This document shows positions 55,201 to 63,608 of a DNA stretch of 64,000 nucleotides, piece after piece. The position numbers and the translations under genes are program-made. Below the pieces are notes generated by a model. The model made no database searches and was not told the DNA's origin. It saw only the letters and a program-made list of their open reading frames with translations. The first letter of the stretch is position 1. Every line of letters begins with the position of its first letter. Source of the DNA: Heligmosomoides polygyrus polygyrus (Eukaryota > Nematoda > Chromadorea > Rhabditida > Heligmosomidae); assembly GCA_947396885.1 (NCBI GenBank), contig OX377202.1, positions 105,584,198 to 105,648,197 of the forward strand. Reading direction: 5' to 3'.

Positions 55201-56904
55201 ACGTGGCCTACATATAGGGGTGGGGAGGGACAGAGAAGACACCTGACCAGTCCGATCGTGTCGAACTTGTGTGCCAACCACAGAGAGCGTGGATGTACAA
55301 TCGGAACCTCTGATTGGCTGGCGCGTATTCGGTAACTGCTCTGATTCGCTATGATTGGCTGGTTTCCCCTCCCTACGTAGGCCACATTAACGACTTGTAC
55401 CAAAAAATAGTTAATATTGATTGACACTGGCAGATCGATGAACACAGTTTTCCTCCTAAGAATATTCCATATTCCGTTCAGTCGATATTTATCTGTTGTG
55501 GTATTGATTCCCATATAAAACGATGGAATGTTCGTAAAAATCAATAATTTCGATCAATATTGGTTGGCCGATCGATATTCATGATATCCATAAGCCTATG
55601 TGAGAAGCCGTCGGCGAGTCAGCCGTCATTTTCGGGTGATTCTCAGTAGAAGGCCTGGATCGGTACTAGTCGTTAATGTGGCCTGCCTAGGTGACAGGGA
55701 GGGAAAACACAACTGACCAGTCAGGATTAATTGAATGAGGCGGTGCCCCGATTGGTTAGCGCGTGTTCGGGCAATTTGCTGCGATTGGTAGGTGATTTGC
55801 TGTGATTGGTTAGTGTGTTCCTTGCAGGCCACATTAACGACTTGTACCATAAAATGGTTGATATTGATTGATATTCACTCACTTTGATAGGCACAGTACT
55901 CTTCCTAGGGAGTTATATGGCTCCGTTTATACTTCGACGCTGGGCGACGCGATGTCATGTACTGTGACCAAGTTGATCGATCGCGTTGCTCGATCAATAT
56001 GGCCACCACACTTGGCATCGCGTCGCTAGGCGTCGAAGTATAAGCGGAGTCTCCGTGGATATTGATCGGTCGCAGCGATTTGAAGCCCAGTCAACGGCCA
56101 TCAATTTTGCGCGGAGAAACGAACAGACCAATTCCTTTGAGAGATTTATTGTCAGATTTCTAGGTCATGGTCGATGGCAAGAAAATCAAAGTCGAAGGAG
56201 ATCTCAACCTGGCGCATCCGGTTATTCAAGTCGATGTTGGAGAGAAGAACAAGGCCGCCACACAGATTGTCTCCAAGCGAGCCGGAGAGATCACCATTCT
56301 GTTCAAGGGCTCACCGTTCAAGATCAAGGTGCTGCCCGAGCAGGCGCTTGAATGCCTCAAGTACATGAAGGAGAAGCCGAAGGTGGGTTAGATTACCTAG
56401 TGGTTGGAGAAGGTTATTCCTTAACCAGTGGCTGCCGTTTGAATCAGAAAAATGGCGCTGGAGCATGGAAACCGATCCCGCCTGCATTTATGATCGGTTT
56501 TCGCGCTCCAGCGCCAACGTGCAATTTTCGCGCCATTTTGCGGATTCAAACGGCAGCCACTGGTCATGGAATGGCTTCGTTTCTGGAAAAGTCTCCCGTT
56601 TTCCTGCAAAATTCGCCCCTTTTCAGGTCGACTTGTCGACAGTGGTTCTAGCGCCGATGCCAGGAGCCATTAAGTCGGTGTCGGCCAAGGAAGGCGACAT
56701 GGTCAGCGAGGGTCAAGAGCTGGTTGTTATGGAGGCGATGAAGATGCAGAACAGTCTACACGCAGGAAAGACTGGCAAGGTGAGCGGCTAGCTGGCCACC
56801 CCCAACTGCTCCACCAGTCGTTTTCCTTTTTTCAGGTGAAGAAGGTTAATGTGAAAGTTGGCGACACGGTCGACGAAGCTCAAGTACTGGTGGAACTGGA
56901 GTAG
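41378..56904 (+). CDS. pcca-1: Propionyl-CoA carboxylase alpha subunit, mitochondrial (about 18 exons)
   Basis: This is the biotin-carrying subunit of propionyl-CoA carboxylase, which turns propionyl-CoA into methylmalonyl-CoA in mitochondria together with the beta subunit. Exons: 41378-41488 (targeting leader, tentative), about 41549-41732, 46371-46570, 46753-46902, 47050-47106, 50889-50995, 51148-51238, 51443-51581, 51637-51743, 51805-51948, 53817-53960, 54023-54100, 54200-54273, 54361-54540, 54603-54696, 56164-56382, 56627-56779 and 56836-56904. Every junction from 41732 to the stop TAG (56902-56904) keeps phase, giving 668 residues from exon 3 onward and about 735-765 overall; animal PCCA is about 725. 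Domain order is biotin carboxylase, BT linker, biotinyl domain. I see no internal stop or missing catalytic motif, so the gene is probably functional. Intron lengths run from 55 to 4638 bp. Only the first junction is doubtful. Confidence 0.95.
41549..47106 (+). CDS. pcca-1: pcca-1 exons 2-5, N-terminal biotin carboxylase fold
   Basis: Exon 2 ends [10 protein letters not shown] at 41732 (phase 1). After a 4.6-kb intron, exon 3 resumes [16 protein letters not shown]. Exon 4 has [11 protein letters not shown] and M-G-D-K-I-H-S-K. Exon 5 gives [11 protein letters not shown]. These are the standard N-terminal signatures of biotin-dependent carboxylases. The start of exon 2 is uncertain between 41549 and 41638; everything after P-I-D-E-R-E-S-K is secure. 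Confidence 0.9.
41733..46370. repeat. pcca-1 intron 2: MITE-filled, 4.6 kb
   Basis: I recognise these insertions: a GTTTATACTTCG-family MITE at 42127-42264 with an extra right-end-like piece to 42310; hairpins of the TTCAGTCGC type at about 42520-42630; a GGATTTATACTTCAG-family copy at about 43560-43667; a related palindrome at 43675-43795; a poly-G MITE at 44953-45076; a degraded GTTTATACT copy at 45328-45455; and a hairpin with GCTATCGATTAGGCAACG at about 46090-46225. A CCATGGAATTTTAGTCAAGA word at 43198 resembles the tRNA-like fold-back arms. An open frame at 42875-43117 has a hydrophobic run but no homolog. Confidence 0.65.
44953..45076. repeat. MITE with G-run and C-run ends, CTATCCTAGTCGGG family
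   Basis: ACTATCCTAGTCG is followed by about 15 G, and the right end has about 15 C followed by TTCCCACTAGGATACATCC. The two ends are thus inverted copies. The interior is only about 50 bp. Confidence 0.8.
46595..46728. repeat. MITE filling pcca-1 intron 3
   Basis: GCGCTGTTTATACTTATTGT and CTGAAGTATAGACCC are the ends, with inner AGCGATATCGATTA and GGTCGATATTGCC repeats. The intron is only 182 bp, so the element is most of it. Confidence 0.65.
48239..48668. mobile_element. Fold-back element with a tRNA-like centre
   Basis: The ends TTCGTCGACGATCTCATGTA and TACATGAGATGTTCGTCGA are inverted, and the arms continue with CCGGCGTGTGTGACC and its mirror. On the minus strand the centre (48405-48505) has GGTGCAGTGGATAGTGGCG (box A) and GGGGGTTCGATTCTCCTGC (box B), which look more intact than in the other elements. 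Acceptor-stem pairing is not obvious. Confidence 0.65.
49066..49537. repeat. Fold-back MITE of 466 bp with TTA flanks
   Basis: The element spans 49069-49534 with TTA at each side. CCAGGAAACTATCTCAACAG is mirrored at the right end by GAGATAGTTTCCTGG. The arms, about 200 bp each, contain GGGCAGAATCGCCTCTC and its complement. Both strands are open for about 80-120 codons because of the symmetry; I do not treat these frames as genes. Confidence 0.8.
49537..50487. repeat. GC-rich palindromes GCGCCTTTTATACTCC ... GTATAAAAGGCGCC
   Basis: GGCGCCTTTTATACTCCCGT (49540) and GCAAGTATAAAAGGCGCC (50467-50485) are inverted ends nearly 950 bp apart. Each end has its own GCGGCGCGGCG hairpin. The family may be a longer, interrupted member of the TTTATACT MITE group. 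Between them is unassigned sequence. Confidence 0.5.
50737..50872. repeat. MITE, GTTTATACTTCGACGCCGAG family
   Basis: GCCTCGTTTATACTTCGACG and CGTCGGAAGTATAAACGGGG are the ends. It ends 16 bases before exon 6 of pcca-1. A partial copy without its right end lies just upstream (about 50665-50730). Confidence 0.75.
50889..51743 (+). CDS. pcca-1: pcca-1 exons 6-9, ATP-grasp and active site
   Basis: Exon 6 carries the glycine-rich ATP-binding loop [12 protein letters not shown]. Exon 7 has [10 protein letters not shown]. Exon 8 has [14 protein letters not shown], part of the bicarbonate/ATP site. Exon 9 has S-A-G-T-V-E-F-L and F-L-E-M-N-T-R-L-Q, the catalytic arginine region. The acceptor of exon 6 is TTTTCAAG rather than TTTTCAG and lies only 16 bases after a MITE. 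Exon 9 reads [10 protein letters not shown] across a TTACAG acceptor. Confidence 0.93.
51270..51416. repeat. MITE filling pcca-1 intron 7
   Basis: GCGACCGTTTATACTTCAAA and GTCGGAAGTATAAACGGGGC are the ends, with TTA-type flanks. Inner ATTGTGGCCACATTGATCGA and ATCAATTTGGCC repeats match the family. It makes up about 145 of the intron's 204 bp. Confidence 0.8.
51805..54100 (+). CDS. pcca-1: pcca-1 exons 10-12, C-terminal biotin carboxylase
   Basis: Exon 10 begins [15 protein letters not shown] after the acceptor CTTCTAG (51804) and ends F-E-C-R-V-Y-A-E. Exon 11 has [15 protein letters not shown] and [10 protein letters not shown]. Exon 12 has L-V-T-H-G-D-D-R and N-Y-V-I-R-G. All three are in phase 0. 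The glycine in T-E-G-I-T-G replaces the cysteine or methionine usual there and lies outside the catalytic residues. A 1.9-kb intron separates exons 10 and 11. Confidence 0.93.
51949..53816. repeat. pcca-1 intron 10, with TTA microsatellite and MITE
   Basis: A TTA run of about 60 bases occupies 52167-52228. Words such as GTCCGTCCACGCAAAAATGA near 52044 and similar ones at 52395 and 52835 match the GTCCGTGCGTC family of 14.3 kb. A clean GTTTATACTTCG-family MITE lies at 53575-53712 (CGACGCCGAGCGACGCGACG and its mirror). No exon is seen. Confidence 0.6.
54200..56382 (+). CDS. pcca-1: pcca-1 exons 13-16, BT linker domain
   Basis: Exon 13 reads [11 protein letters not shown]. Exon 14 reads [13 protein letters not shown] and [11 protein letters not shown]. 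Exon 15 reads [12 protein letters not shown]. Exon 16 reads [13 protein letters not shown] and V-L-P-E-Q-A. This region corresponds to the PCC-specific domain that contacts the beta subunit. The exon 13 acceptor is GTTAAG, not CAG, and lies directly after a truncated MITE. Confidence 0.9.
54697..56163. repeat. pcca-1 intron 15, four MITEs
   Basis: After a truncated ATACTTTAGTCGACGC piece (54714-54795) come a GTTCATACTTCGCGAC MITE at 54880-55041, two TACTAGTCGTTAATGTGG MITEs at 55189-55402 and 55661-55850, and a GTTTATACTTCGACGC MITE at 55919-56053. The two TACTAGTCG copies differ inside, so they are separate insertions. Confidence 0.7.
56423..56564. repeat. MITE in pcca-1 intron 16
   Basis: ACCAGTGGCTGCCGTTTGAA and TTCAAACGGCAGCCACTGGT are perfect 20-bp inverted ends, with inner AAAATGGCGC and GGCGCTGGAGC blocks mirrored. 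This family is seen only here in the window. Confidence 0.85.
56627..56904 (+). CDS. pcca-1: pcca-1 exons 17-18, biotinyl (BCCP) domain
   Basis: Exon 17 contains [10 protein letters not shown] and [10 protein letters not shown], where the lysine encoded at 56741-56743 is the biotin attachment site. Exon 18 ends [15 protein letters not shown] then TAG. Both have TTTTCAG acceptors. The intron between them is 56 bp. Confidence 0.96.
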
Positions 56905-57127
56905 TAGTGGACTGAGCCCATCAGTGGTGTTAAATATTCCTGTAGAGACTTTTATTTCGTTCTAAGTCATACTTGTTCATATACCGGTAGCTCTTCTCGG
57001 TTGTTTGATGGGTGTGTCGCTTTCTGTGTGTATGCTCGTTTCTAAAAAAAAAGCCGAGTGAAATATGAGAAGTGCCACTTACATAATACATAGTTATGAG
57101 TTGGAACGGTAATTTTCTTTTTTTTTG

Positions 57128-57133
57128 AATAAA
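57128..57133 (+). terminator. pcca-1: Polyadenylation signal of pcca-1
   Basis: AATAAA lies 224 bases after the stop codon, preceded by a T run. It is the first canonical signal after the pcca-1 stop. Confidence 0.6.
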
Positions 57134-57265
57134 AATATTTCTATGCGATGACGAAATTTGTAAATATGGTCGGTTTCGCCTACCGAGTAGAGTCTATCGG
57201 ACTGTTCATAGTCCACGACGAGAAGCTCGCGCAAAACATGCGAAGCCCTCCGCGACAAGGTAGCC

Positions 57266-57422
57266 AAGGGTTTGTTCATACTTCGCGACAGGAACGGTTG
57301 GTCGCGCGCGCAGGCAAATCTTACGTATTGATTTTCGCTGGGCGATCGCGCGGCAAAAATCGATACGTATGATTTGCCTGCGCGCGACCAACCGCTCCTG
57401 TCGCGAAGTATGAATAAGCTCC
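57266..57422. repeat. MITE, GTTCATACTTCGCGAC family, between the two genes
   Basis: TTTGTTCATACTTCGCGACA and TGTCGCGAAGTATGAATAAG are the ends. The inner repeats GCGCGCGCAGGCAAATC and GATTTGCCTGCGCGCG are almost perfect. A second, fragmentary member is at about 57200-57240. Confidence 0.75.
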
Positions 57423-58155
57423 AGCTTCCAGAAGCCTGAGGGTTTCTACACGGGACCGAAACTCCACCACACGTCGTGCATTGCGCCAACGCGCGACGAA
57501 TGGAGTATAAACGGGCCCTATACCCCTGAGAGCCGGATTTGGAACACAATCCCAGCTGCAGCTGCCGCTTGGAAGAGGACGGTAGGTGTTTTCATCAACT
57601 TTTTTTTCGCTAAAAGTGGAGTGTTCCTTGCAGGCTATTGAGTAGATCAAACTTTCCATTTCGGCGCGATCCTAGTTGGTGGTGGCCGCTCTTAAATGAC
57701 TTCATAAGAACGCAATCCATTCAGTGTTTTTGTGTGTCAAACTCATCCCCTGAGGTCACTTCTATCTAAAACTACGTTATTAACTACCTCAACATAAATA
57801 ACACGGAAAACACCAGAATGTATAACGTTTGTGAGCTTGGTTAGGACGTTAACGTGTACCCCCATTTGAAATCCCGCCTAGACTACCGTAACCCGGTCAT
57901 CTGTAACTCTTCGGTCGCTCACCTATAGGTCAAAATCAAGTCACCTAGCCGTGCTAGGTTAGATCATCCCCTTTTCACATTCACCTGCAGGTGAACTATC
58001 CCAGTGCTGGAGTTCGCAAATGATTAGGACGTGAAGTACATTGTGCTGTCTGTGTCCACGGATCTGATACCGTATTCAAAACGTTAATTGATTGATGGTG
58101 CTTTGACCTAAAAAACTTATTTCAGTGATTACCATCTGTTTTCTGTATTTCACTG

Positions 58156-58305
58156 TTAGGGCCTGTTCATACTTCGCGACGGCAGCGGCAGGAGCGACAA
58201 GGCGAAGCCTACCTATCGATTTTTCTCAGGGGGGTGGGGCTCGGCACTGATCGATATGTATCCTTCGCCTTGTCGCTCCCATCACGAAGTATGAACAGGG
58301 ACTTA
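58156..58305. repeat. MITE, GTTCATACTTCGCGAC family, TTA flanks
   Basis: The element at 58159-58302 has GGGCCTGTTCATACTTCGCG and a mirrored end GTATGAACAGGGAC, with TTA duplicated on both sides. It lies in the intergenic gap. Confidence 0.8.
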
Positions 58306-58326
58306 TTTTGTTTTTCTGCTAGAACA

Positions 58327-58531
58327 TTATCCGTGGGATTTATCCTAATCGGAGGGGGCATACAGTGATCGGCGTTTTCAATCACCTGCTTAAGTTTCTA
58401 CAAGAGCTTCAGCTGCTGTTCCATGATACGAGGGCTTTCTTTTGAATCTAGGGGACATGTTTGTGTGGCATGGGACGACGTCCGCAGCACTCTCTACGGT
58501 TGCCCCCTCCCGATTAGGATAGATCCTGATT
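58327..58531. repeat. MITE, ATCCTAATCGGAGGGGGC family
   Basis: GGATTTATCCTAATCGGAGG and CCTCCCGATTAGGATAGATC are inverted ends, about 205 bp apart. The G run is short here, in contrast to 35.5 and 45 kb. Another lone end is at about 58605-58622. Confidence 0.75.
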
Positions 58532-58746
58532 TGTTCTCAGTGCAGATCTAGTAACAAGGCATCCTTTCTACCAGACTTGCGCCGAGAGCGGCCCTTTTTA
58601 AGTGTCCCTCCCGACTAGGAACTCGGAAACTGAGTGTGTTGAGCCTGGAACGCCTTCCTTTTTCGTAAATTTGGTCTTTCAGTAGCGAGAACTTCTAAAA
58701 CCTGTCATGCTGACCTGACTTGAGTGCATAATATAATAATATTAGC

Positions 58747-58752
58747 TTTATT
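58747..58752 (-). terminator. Polyadenylation signal of the ground-like gene
   Basis: On the minus strand AATAAA lies about 25 bases after the stop codon at 58778-58780. Confidence 0.7.
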
Positions 58753-58777
58753 CCGTTAAATATGTGCAAATCGCCGA

Positions 58778-61700
58778 TCAGATGTAGGCGATACTGCTGC
58801 TCTCCGGCTCGGTCACATAGCTGGAACGTTGATGTCGATTCGGCGTCGCGTATGACAGCATGAATCTGAATCAGATCACCATGTCTCCAAGGACGGGAGT
58901 CATCGGAGACGGTATGTCTTCGCTGAACCGACCTGCCTTGCACCTCAATCTTGCAGATAAGGTCACTGTAGAAATGCGTCTTCGAGGCGAAATCGCCCAA
59001 ACCGGCCAGCGCCTCGAAATCCGTGTCGAACGTCGACTGGGTGCGATTCTGAGGAGAAATACAATGACTGGGCATTTTTTGATGTCGTCACCCTATGATC
59101 ACGGATAGCTTTGAAATTTCGGAGAAGAAATGTTTACGCATCTAAGGCGGGATCTATACTTCAGACGCCGGGCGGCACGGCGTTATGGAACCTACCCGTA
59201 TCGATTAGACGGCACAGACGATCGATATTGACAGCTTTCATAAAGCCGCGCCGCTCAGTGGCAGAGGTATGAACCCCTCCTAAGGCTTACTAGTGTATTT
59301 TTTCCGTTTGAAATGACCTTCAAGAAGTGAGGGTCTGTTCATACTTCACGACGGGAGCCAAGCAAATCATACGTATCGATTTTTTCTGGGCGGAAACCAA
59401 GCCCAAATCTAATATGTCAATCCTCTAAAGCCCCGTTTGTGCTTCGAACCTGGGTGACGTGATGCCATCTATAGTGGCCAAATTGATCGAGCGACGCGAC
59501 CGATCGATTTGGCCACTATACATGGCATCGCGTCGCGCAAATCGGAAGTATAAACGATGCCTAAGGACGTGTTCATAGCCCGCGAGGGGAGACAGGAGAG
59601 ATTTGTCGCTCGAGTAGAACATGCGTATCGATTTTTGCTGGGTCATCGCGCGATATTAATCGATCCGTATGCTTTGCACGAGCGATTTAGTCACTACCGC
59701 CACGGACTATGAACAGGTCTCATTGTTAGCTCTAGTTTATACTTTTGCCGCTGCGCGGCGTGGCATCATGATCGGGCGGCACGAAAAATCGATACCTATG
59801 GCGATCGTGGTTCCGCGCCGCGTGGCGGAGCAGGTATGAACCAGGGCTTAGAGCATCTGAAGAGAGATTTTTTCAGAGGGAATATTCTCTTAAGCCACAT
59901 TTTCGTCCAAATTCACATAAGGAATCCATAGTTGCGCTTGGCGAACCTGAAGTGCGTTGGCGATCTTCTGTATGTTGCACGTCTGCCATTTTCCGTCGGC
60001 CGTGAGTTCGTCGAAGACGTCCTTCATCACGCGTTCCAGTTTCGGATTACAGCACATGAAACCTGAACGCCGAATATTTCGCGAAAAATCGGATCAAAAC
60101 AGTTTATTTTGGAATTTCCATTTGTTCAGAGCTTCAGCGACAATCTTTTTGTACTTGTCGTTAATGTGGCCTACATGAGTAGGTCGAAGCAAACCACATC
60201 AGTCAAAGCAGTTACAATACATTCGTCAGCGACGACCGTACGTGCACCTTCTGGTTGGCGTGCAGCATTCGACGGCCTCTTTGATCTAGTGCGTCCGCCC
60301 AGCGCTGTCCATGTAGGCCAATTTAACGACTAGTACCAAAAATTCTTCCATTATCCTCATAATAGGATAATATTACACATATTCATATTTATTATCTTTA
60401 TAATAGTATATTATTATATTCATTAGCATTATAATAGGATAATAAGTAAATAAATAAATAATGAAAGAATTTGTGGTACTAGTCGTTAAATTGGCCTACA
60501 TGGAGGGCGCTGGGCGGAGGGACCAGACTAAAAAGGCCGTCGAATGTGCACGCCACCAAGAAGGTGCACGTACGGTTGTCGGTGACGCTTGTATGGTAGC
60601 TGCTTTGATTACCTTGTGGCGTGCCAAAGTAGCCCAGTGGCCACTTTTTGCCTGAGGGTCACAAACAGTGCCATATCTCCCATTTAGGGTTTTCAGAAAA
60701 CAAAAAAACCCAAACAACAGTGTTGGGTGTCCCGATGTTACGCAGAATTCTGTCTGGGTACTAGTCGCTAATGTGGCCTACATGGGGAAGAGGAAACAGG
60801 AAGCACCAGACGAACCAGACCGCGTTGAATGACGCGCCGCTCTGAGAGGGGCGTGTATGGTCGGCGACGTGATTGGCTGGCGTGTGATCGGTCGGTACTC
60901 CAATTGCTTGTTGGCTGGCGCGTCCCCGCCTCTCCCATGTAGGCCTTATTAACGACTTGTACCCAGTCTTCCAGTGGGTATACTCAAAATGCATTACGGG
61001 ACGGGTCCACCTGACTTCAAATCTGTGACGGAAGCATTGGCGGAGTGAATGAATTAAGCATTTTAGGGGAGAAATCTAGCCCATAAAGGATTGTTATAGC
61101 GAGATATGGAGTATAAACACTCCTTTATCCATAACCAACCGCTGTCGTTGGTGTAGCATTGTGGCAGTGGATACTTCGGCTTCGGCTGAACGTAGCTGGG
61201 TTCCGGCGGCGGCTGCTGATACACGGGTTCCCTAAACGGTCGCTCCGGCAGGACATATCGAGTCGGTTCGGTGTCGCTGAGGAACTGCAATGAAACAGCT
61301 GAATTTGGAGTGCGCCATGCATTCAAGTTGCTCCCGAGGGCTTATGGATCAGGGCTTAAACCCTGGTCTTCCTATTTCTCCTACGACCACAGCGTTGAAA
61401 AGGATTATTAAGCAGAGTGTGAGGTGAAATTCTAGAAGCGGGAAGGCCTACAGTAATTTGAGCTACCTGTCTGATTAGACCATCCCTCAGGAAAGCATCC
61501 TCGGGATTCTCCGTGACCGTTGCCGACGGAAGCACCGGAAAAGTCCGCTCGTCCCTGAGAACTGCTCTTCCGACGAGCGCTGCAAGAATGAGCAGCTTCA
61601 ATGGAAGGACCTCACGGCTACCATGAGCACCTAGACACACCTGGCTTGTAGATCTGATCCCGTTGAGGAAGAACGAAAGGCTGCCGTATGTAGACGGGTC

Positions 61701-61936
61701 TGCCGAAGACGTACACTTTGGTGACGGGAGTGTTATTCGGCGGAAAGCTGAACTGTTGCGTCTGAAAGGAAAGTTGAATGGAATTCTAGGCATTTCAAGC
61801 AATTTATACTTCATCTTGCCCCTACCTGACTTCGGGCAGCGCTCGCATCCGTACCATTAAAGCCGAGATTGGAAAGCACTTCTGCTCTGAGTAAAGCCGC
61901 ATGGATGCCGAGATAGAGGACAGCTCTCAGAATCAT
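58778..61936 (-). CDS. Ground-like domain protein, secreted, seven exons
   Basis: Ground-like proteins are nematode secreted proteins related to the hedgehog-related families; they act outside the cell, often at cuticle or epithelia. Exons on the minus strand: 61936-61826, 61761-61641, 61579-61467, 61284-61140, 60062-59947, 59048-58933 and 58865-58778. All phases agree, giving 269 residues. Residues 1-19 look like a signal peptide (M-I-L-R-A-V-L-Y-L-G-I-H-A-A-L-L). The middle is Pro/Tyr/Gln-rich (V-Y-Q-Q-P-P-P-E-P-S-Y-V-Q-P-K-P). The domain starts C-Y-T-N-D-S-G-F-M-C-C-N-P-K-L-E and continues K-W-Q-T-C-N and D-F-A-S-K-T, then L-I-C-K-I-E-V-Q-G-R-F-M-L-S-Y-A-T-P, the classic end. The protein ends Y-V-T-E-P-E-S-S-S-I-A-Y-I and a stop. 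It faces pcca-1 tail to tail, 1.9 kb away. No break is seen, so it is probably functional. Confidence 0.92.
59146..59280. repeat. MITE, GGCGGGATCTATACTTCAG family, in intron of ground-like gene
   Basis: TAA flanks both ends (59143-59145 and 59281-59283). GGCGGGATCTATACTTCAGA and a mirrored end GGTATGAACCCCTCC enclose inner CGTATCGATTAGACGG and CGATCGATATTG repeats. Confidence 0.75.
59426..59850. repeat. Three MITEs in the sixth intron of the ground-like gene
   Basis: A GTTTGTGCTTCG-family copy spans 59426-59564, with a GATCGAGCG / CGATCGATTTGGCCAC centre. A GTTCATAGCCCGCG-family copy spans about 59568-59727. A CTAGTTTATACTTTTGCCG copy spans 59731-59850 with TTA on each side. They follow one another almost without spacers. 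A truncated GTTCATACTTCACGAC piece precedes them (59331-59420). Confidence 0.7.
60149..60963. repeat. TACTAGTCG-family MITEs in the fourth intron of the ground-like gene
   Basis: Complete copies lie at 60149-60338 and 60757-60963. A left half with GTACTAGTCGTTAAATTGGC lies at 60475-60510. Between them is an AT-rich hairpin (AATAGGATAATATTA, near 60355-60445). They account for most of the 1077-bp intron. Confidence 0.75.
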
Positions 61937-61956
61937 CGCACAGAAGACGTGTGAAT

Positions 61957-61972
61957 ATTCTGGAATATGAAG
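61957..61972 (-). promoter_or_regulatory. Probable trans-splice acceptor of the ground-like gene
   Basis: On the minus strand TTCATATTCCAG ends at 61960, about 24 bases before the ATG. It fits a nematode spliced-leader site; there is no evident upstream exon. Confidence 0.4.
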
Positions 61973-62585
61973 GAATAGGTGTTAAGGGCAGTGGTCAGAA
62001 GTGGCGAGAAAAATAAGTCCGGGATTCACGTGGAAAAACAGTATTCAGCAAATTTCCCAGGAGACCCCTTACTCTTTGAGCTTCACGAGAAGAATGGGCT
62101 CTGCAATGAACTCTTGGAGACAGTAACCGGTCTAACTACTTGCTGGGGCTTCGCCCCATAAATCCTTATGATCAGTAAGACATCGATATTGTTTAGTTGT
62201 TTGCTTTTGTTTGTTATTGTTCAGCCCTCCAATGCCAATCATGCCCACGTTATTCCCGCTTCAACCGGTCAACTCACCGCAAAATCGATATAAGTGATCA
62301 ATAATGGATCGCTAATCGATACGAGACGTTAGATTCGGATCATTCGAATCCATCATTTTTTTCAAAACAGGTTTATACGAATAATGGCATCTTCGAAAAG
62401 CCCGCATTTTGAGGTGATTCAGATACGAGTAGCTTTAACGAGAAGGTTTTGGGGATCTATCCTAGTCCGGGGCCCACATAACTAAAAAGTGTAATAAATC
62501 TACGTGAGACTTACCCATCGGCCCCTGCAGAGCAAAATAGGCCCTAAACTAGAAAAATTCACGATGGAAAAACGATTTGTTTTCG
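61963..62585. other. Upstream of the ground-like gene, nothing assigned
   Basis: The region presumably contains the promoter. No motif can be named with confidence. ATTCGGATCATTCGAATCC near 62333 belongs to the repeat seen at 9833-10135, and GGGGATCTATCCTAGTCCGG near 62451 is a lone element end. Confidence 0.35.
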
Positions 62586-62589
62586 TAGC

Positions 62590-62940
62590 AGTTGTAAGCA
62601 GGCAAAGTTATGTGCCCTCCTCACCATGTTAGATTCTGGTTATAACATGTCATGCGGCGGTCAGCACGCGGCATGCGGCTTTATGCGCCCTCCTCACCAT
62701 GTCAGATCCTGGTTATAACATGTCAGATGATGGTAGCACGCGGCAATCCTCCATTGCGTTGCTCTTTGCCCGCAGAGACGGTTGTAGAACCGCAGCGATC
62801 CTATTTTTTGTTTGTCTTTTCGTTTTTTATATTTCGTTTAGGTCCTATCTTCTTCTGCAGGAGCTGGTCGGTAAGTCTCAAGTCGATTTATTACATGATT
62901 TTAGTTATGTGGTCCCCGGACTAGGATAGATCCGGATTTT
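62590..62940. repeat. Second copy of the repeat at 10480-10850
   Basis: CACCATGTTAGATTCTGGTT and ATGTCAGATCCTGGTTATAA stand about 65 bases apart as a local duplication. They are followed by GGTCGGTAAGTCTCAAGTCG and the end GGACTAGGATAGATCCGG, as at 10.8 kb. Confidence 0.6.
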
Positions 62941-63319
62941 CTTATGGTCCAAATGACCGATTTATGTTTGGATCTCACATCAGGTATAGGAATCGGATAG
63001 GGCGGCATCAGACTTCTGATTAAAATCTTATCCAAAAATCCGCCTCGGAGCCGGATTCCTCAATGACTTACAGCAATTTAACGGAGGAAATACAGCCGAA
63101 ATCCCTGATAGCGCGGCTTATTAAGCGATTGAAGCATTTCAGGCAAAAATTTCATTGTTAGCACAATCCTATTAACTAGGGTTCGAAAAAATGACGGATC
63201 CGAATTACCCGAATTGGCTTTTGGGTGTGCGCCACGCGCTCTACATCTACGGAGGCGGTACTAGTCGTTAATGCGGCCTGCATGGAAGCCGGGAACCCGC
63301 TACCGCTCACATCCAGTTA

Positions 63320-63446
63320 GGGACCAGATTCATCAAGGAGTAAACCAGCGGATAAGCGGGGTATACGGGGTAGAGTTACCCGCGGTGAGACATTCATCTC
63401 TACCGCTTATACCCTCCGGTTTAATTGTTTATGAATACAGCCCCTT
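63320..63446. repeat. MITE, AGATTCATCAAGG family
   Basis: GGGACCAGATTCATCAAGGA and a mirrored right part, TTTATGAATACAGCCCC, enclose inner AGCGGGGTATACGGGGTAGA and CTCTACCGCTTATACC repeats. A lone TACTAGTCGTTAATGCGG end lies just before it (63256-63285). Confidence 0.7.
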
Positions 63447-63608
63447 GTCAAGACAGAACGGCAGACTGACATACGAATAGAGCTACAGAAGGACAGATTA
63501 GTTCGCTTATACACAGGAGAATTTCGGGCAGGTGAACGCTACGAAGATACGCCCAAAGTTATGTGGCCATCCCATTTCCTTATTAAGAAAAAATAACGCG
63601 TTGCGCTA

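Noticed and set aside
57094..57659. Several minus-strand frames between the two genes
   Set aside because: They cross the GTTCATACTTCGCGAC MITE at 57266-57422 and change frame; no motif.
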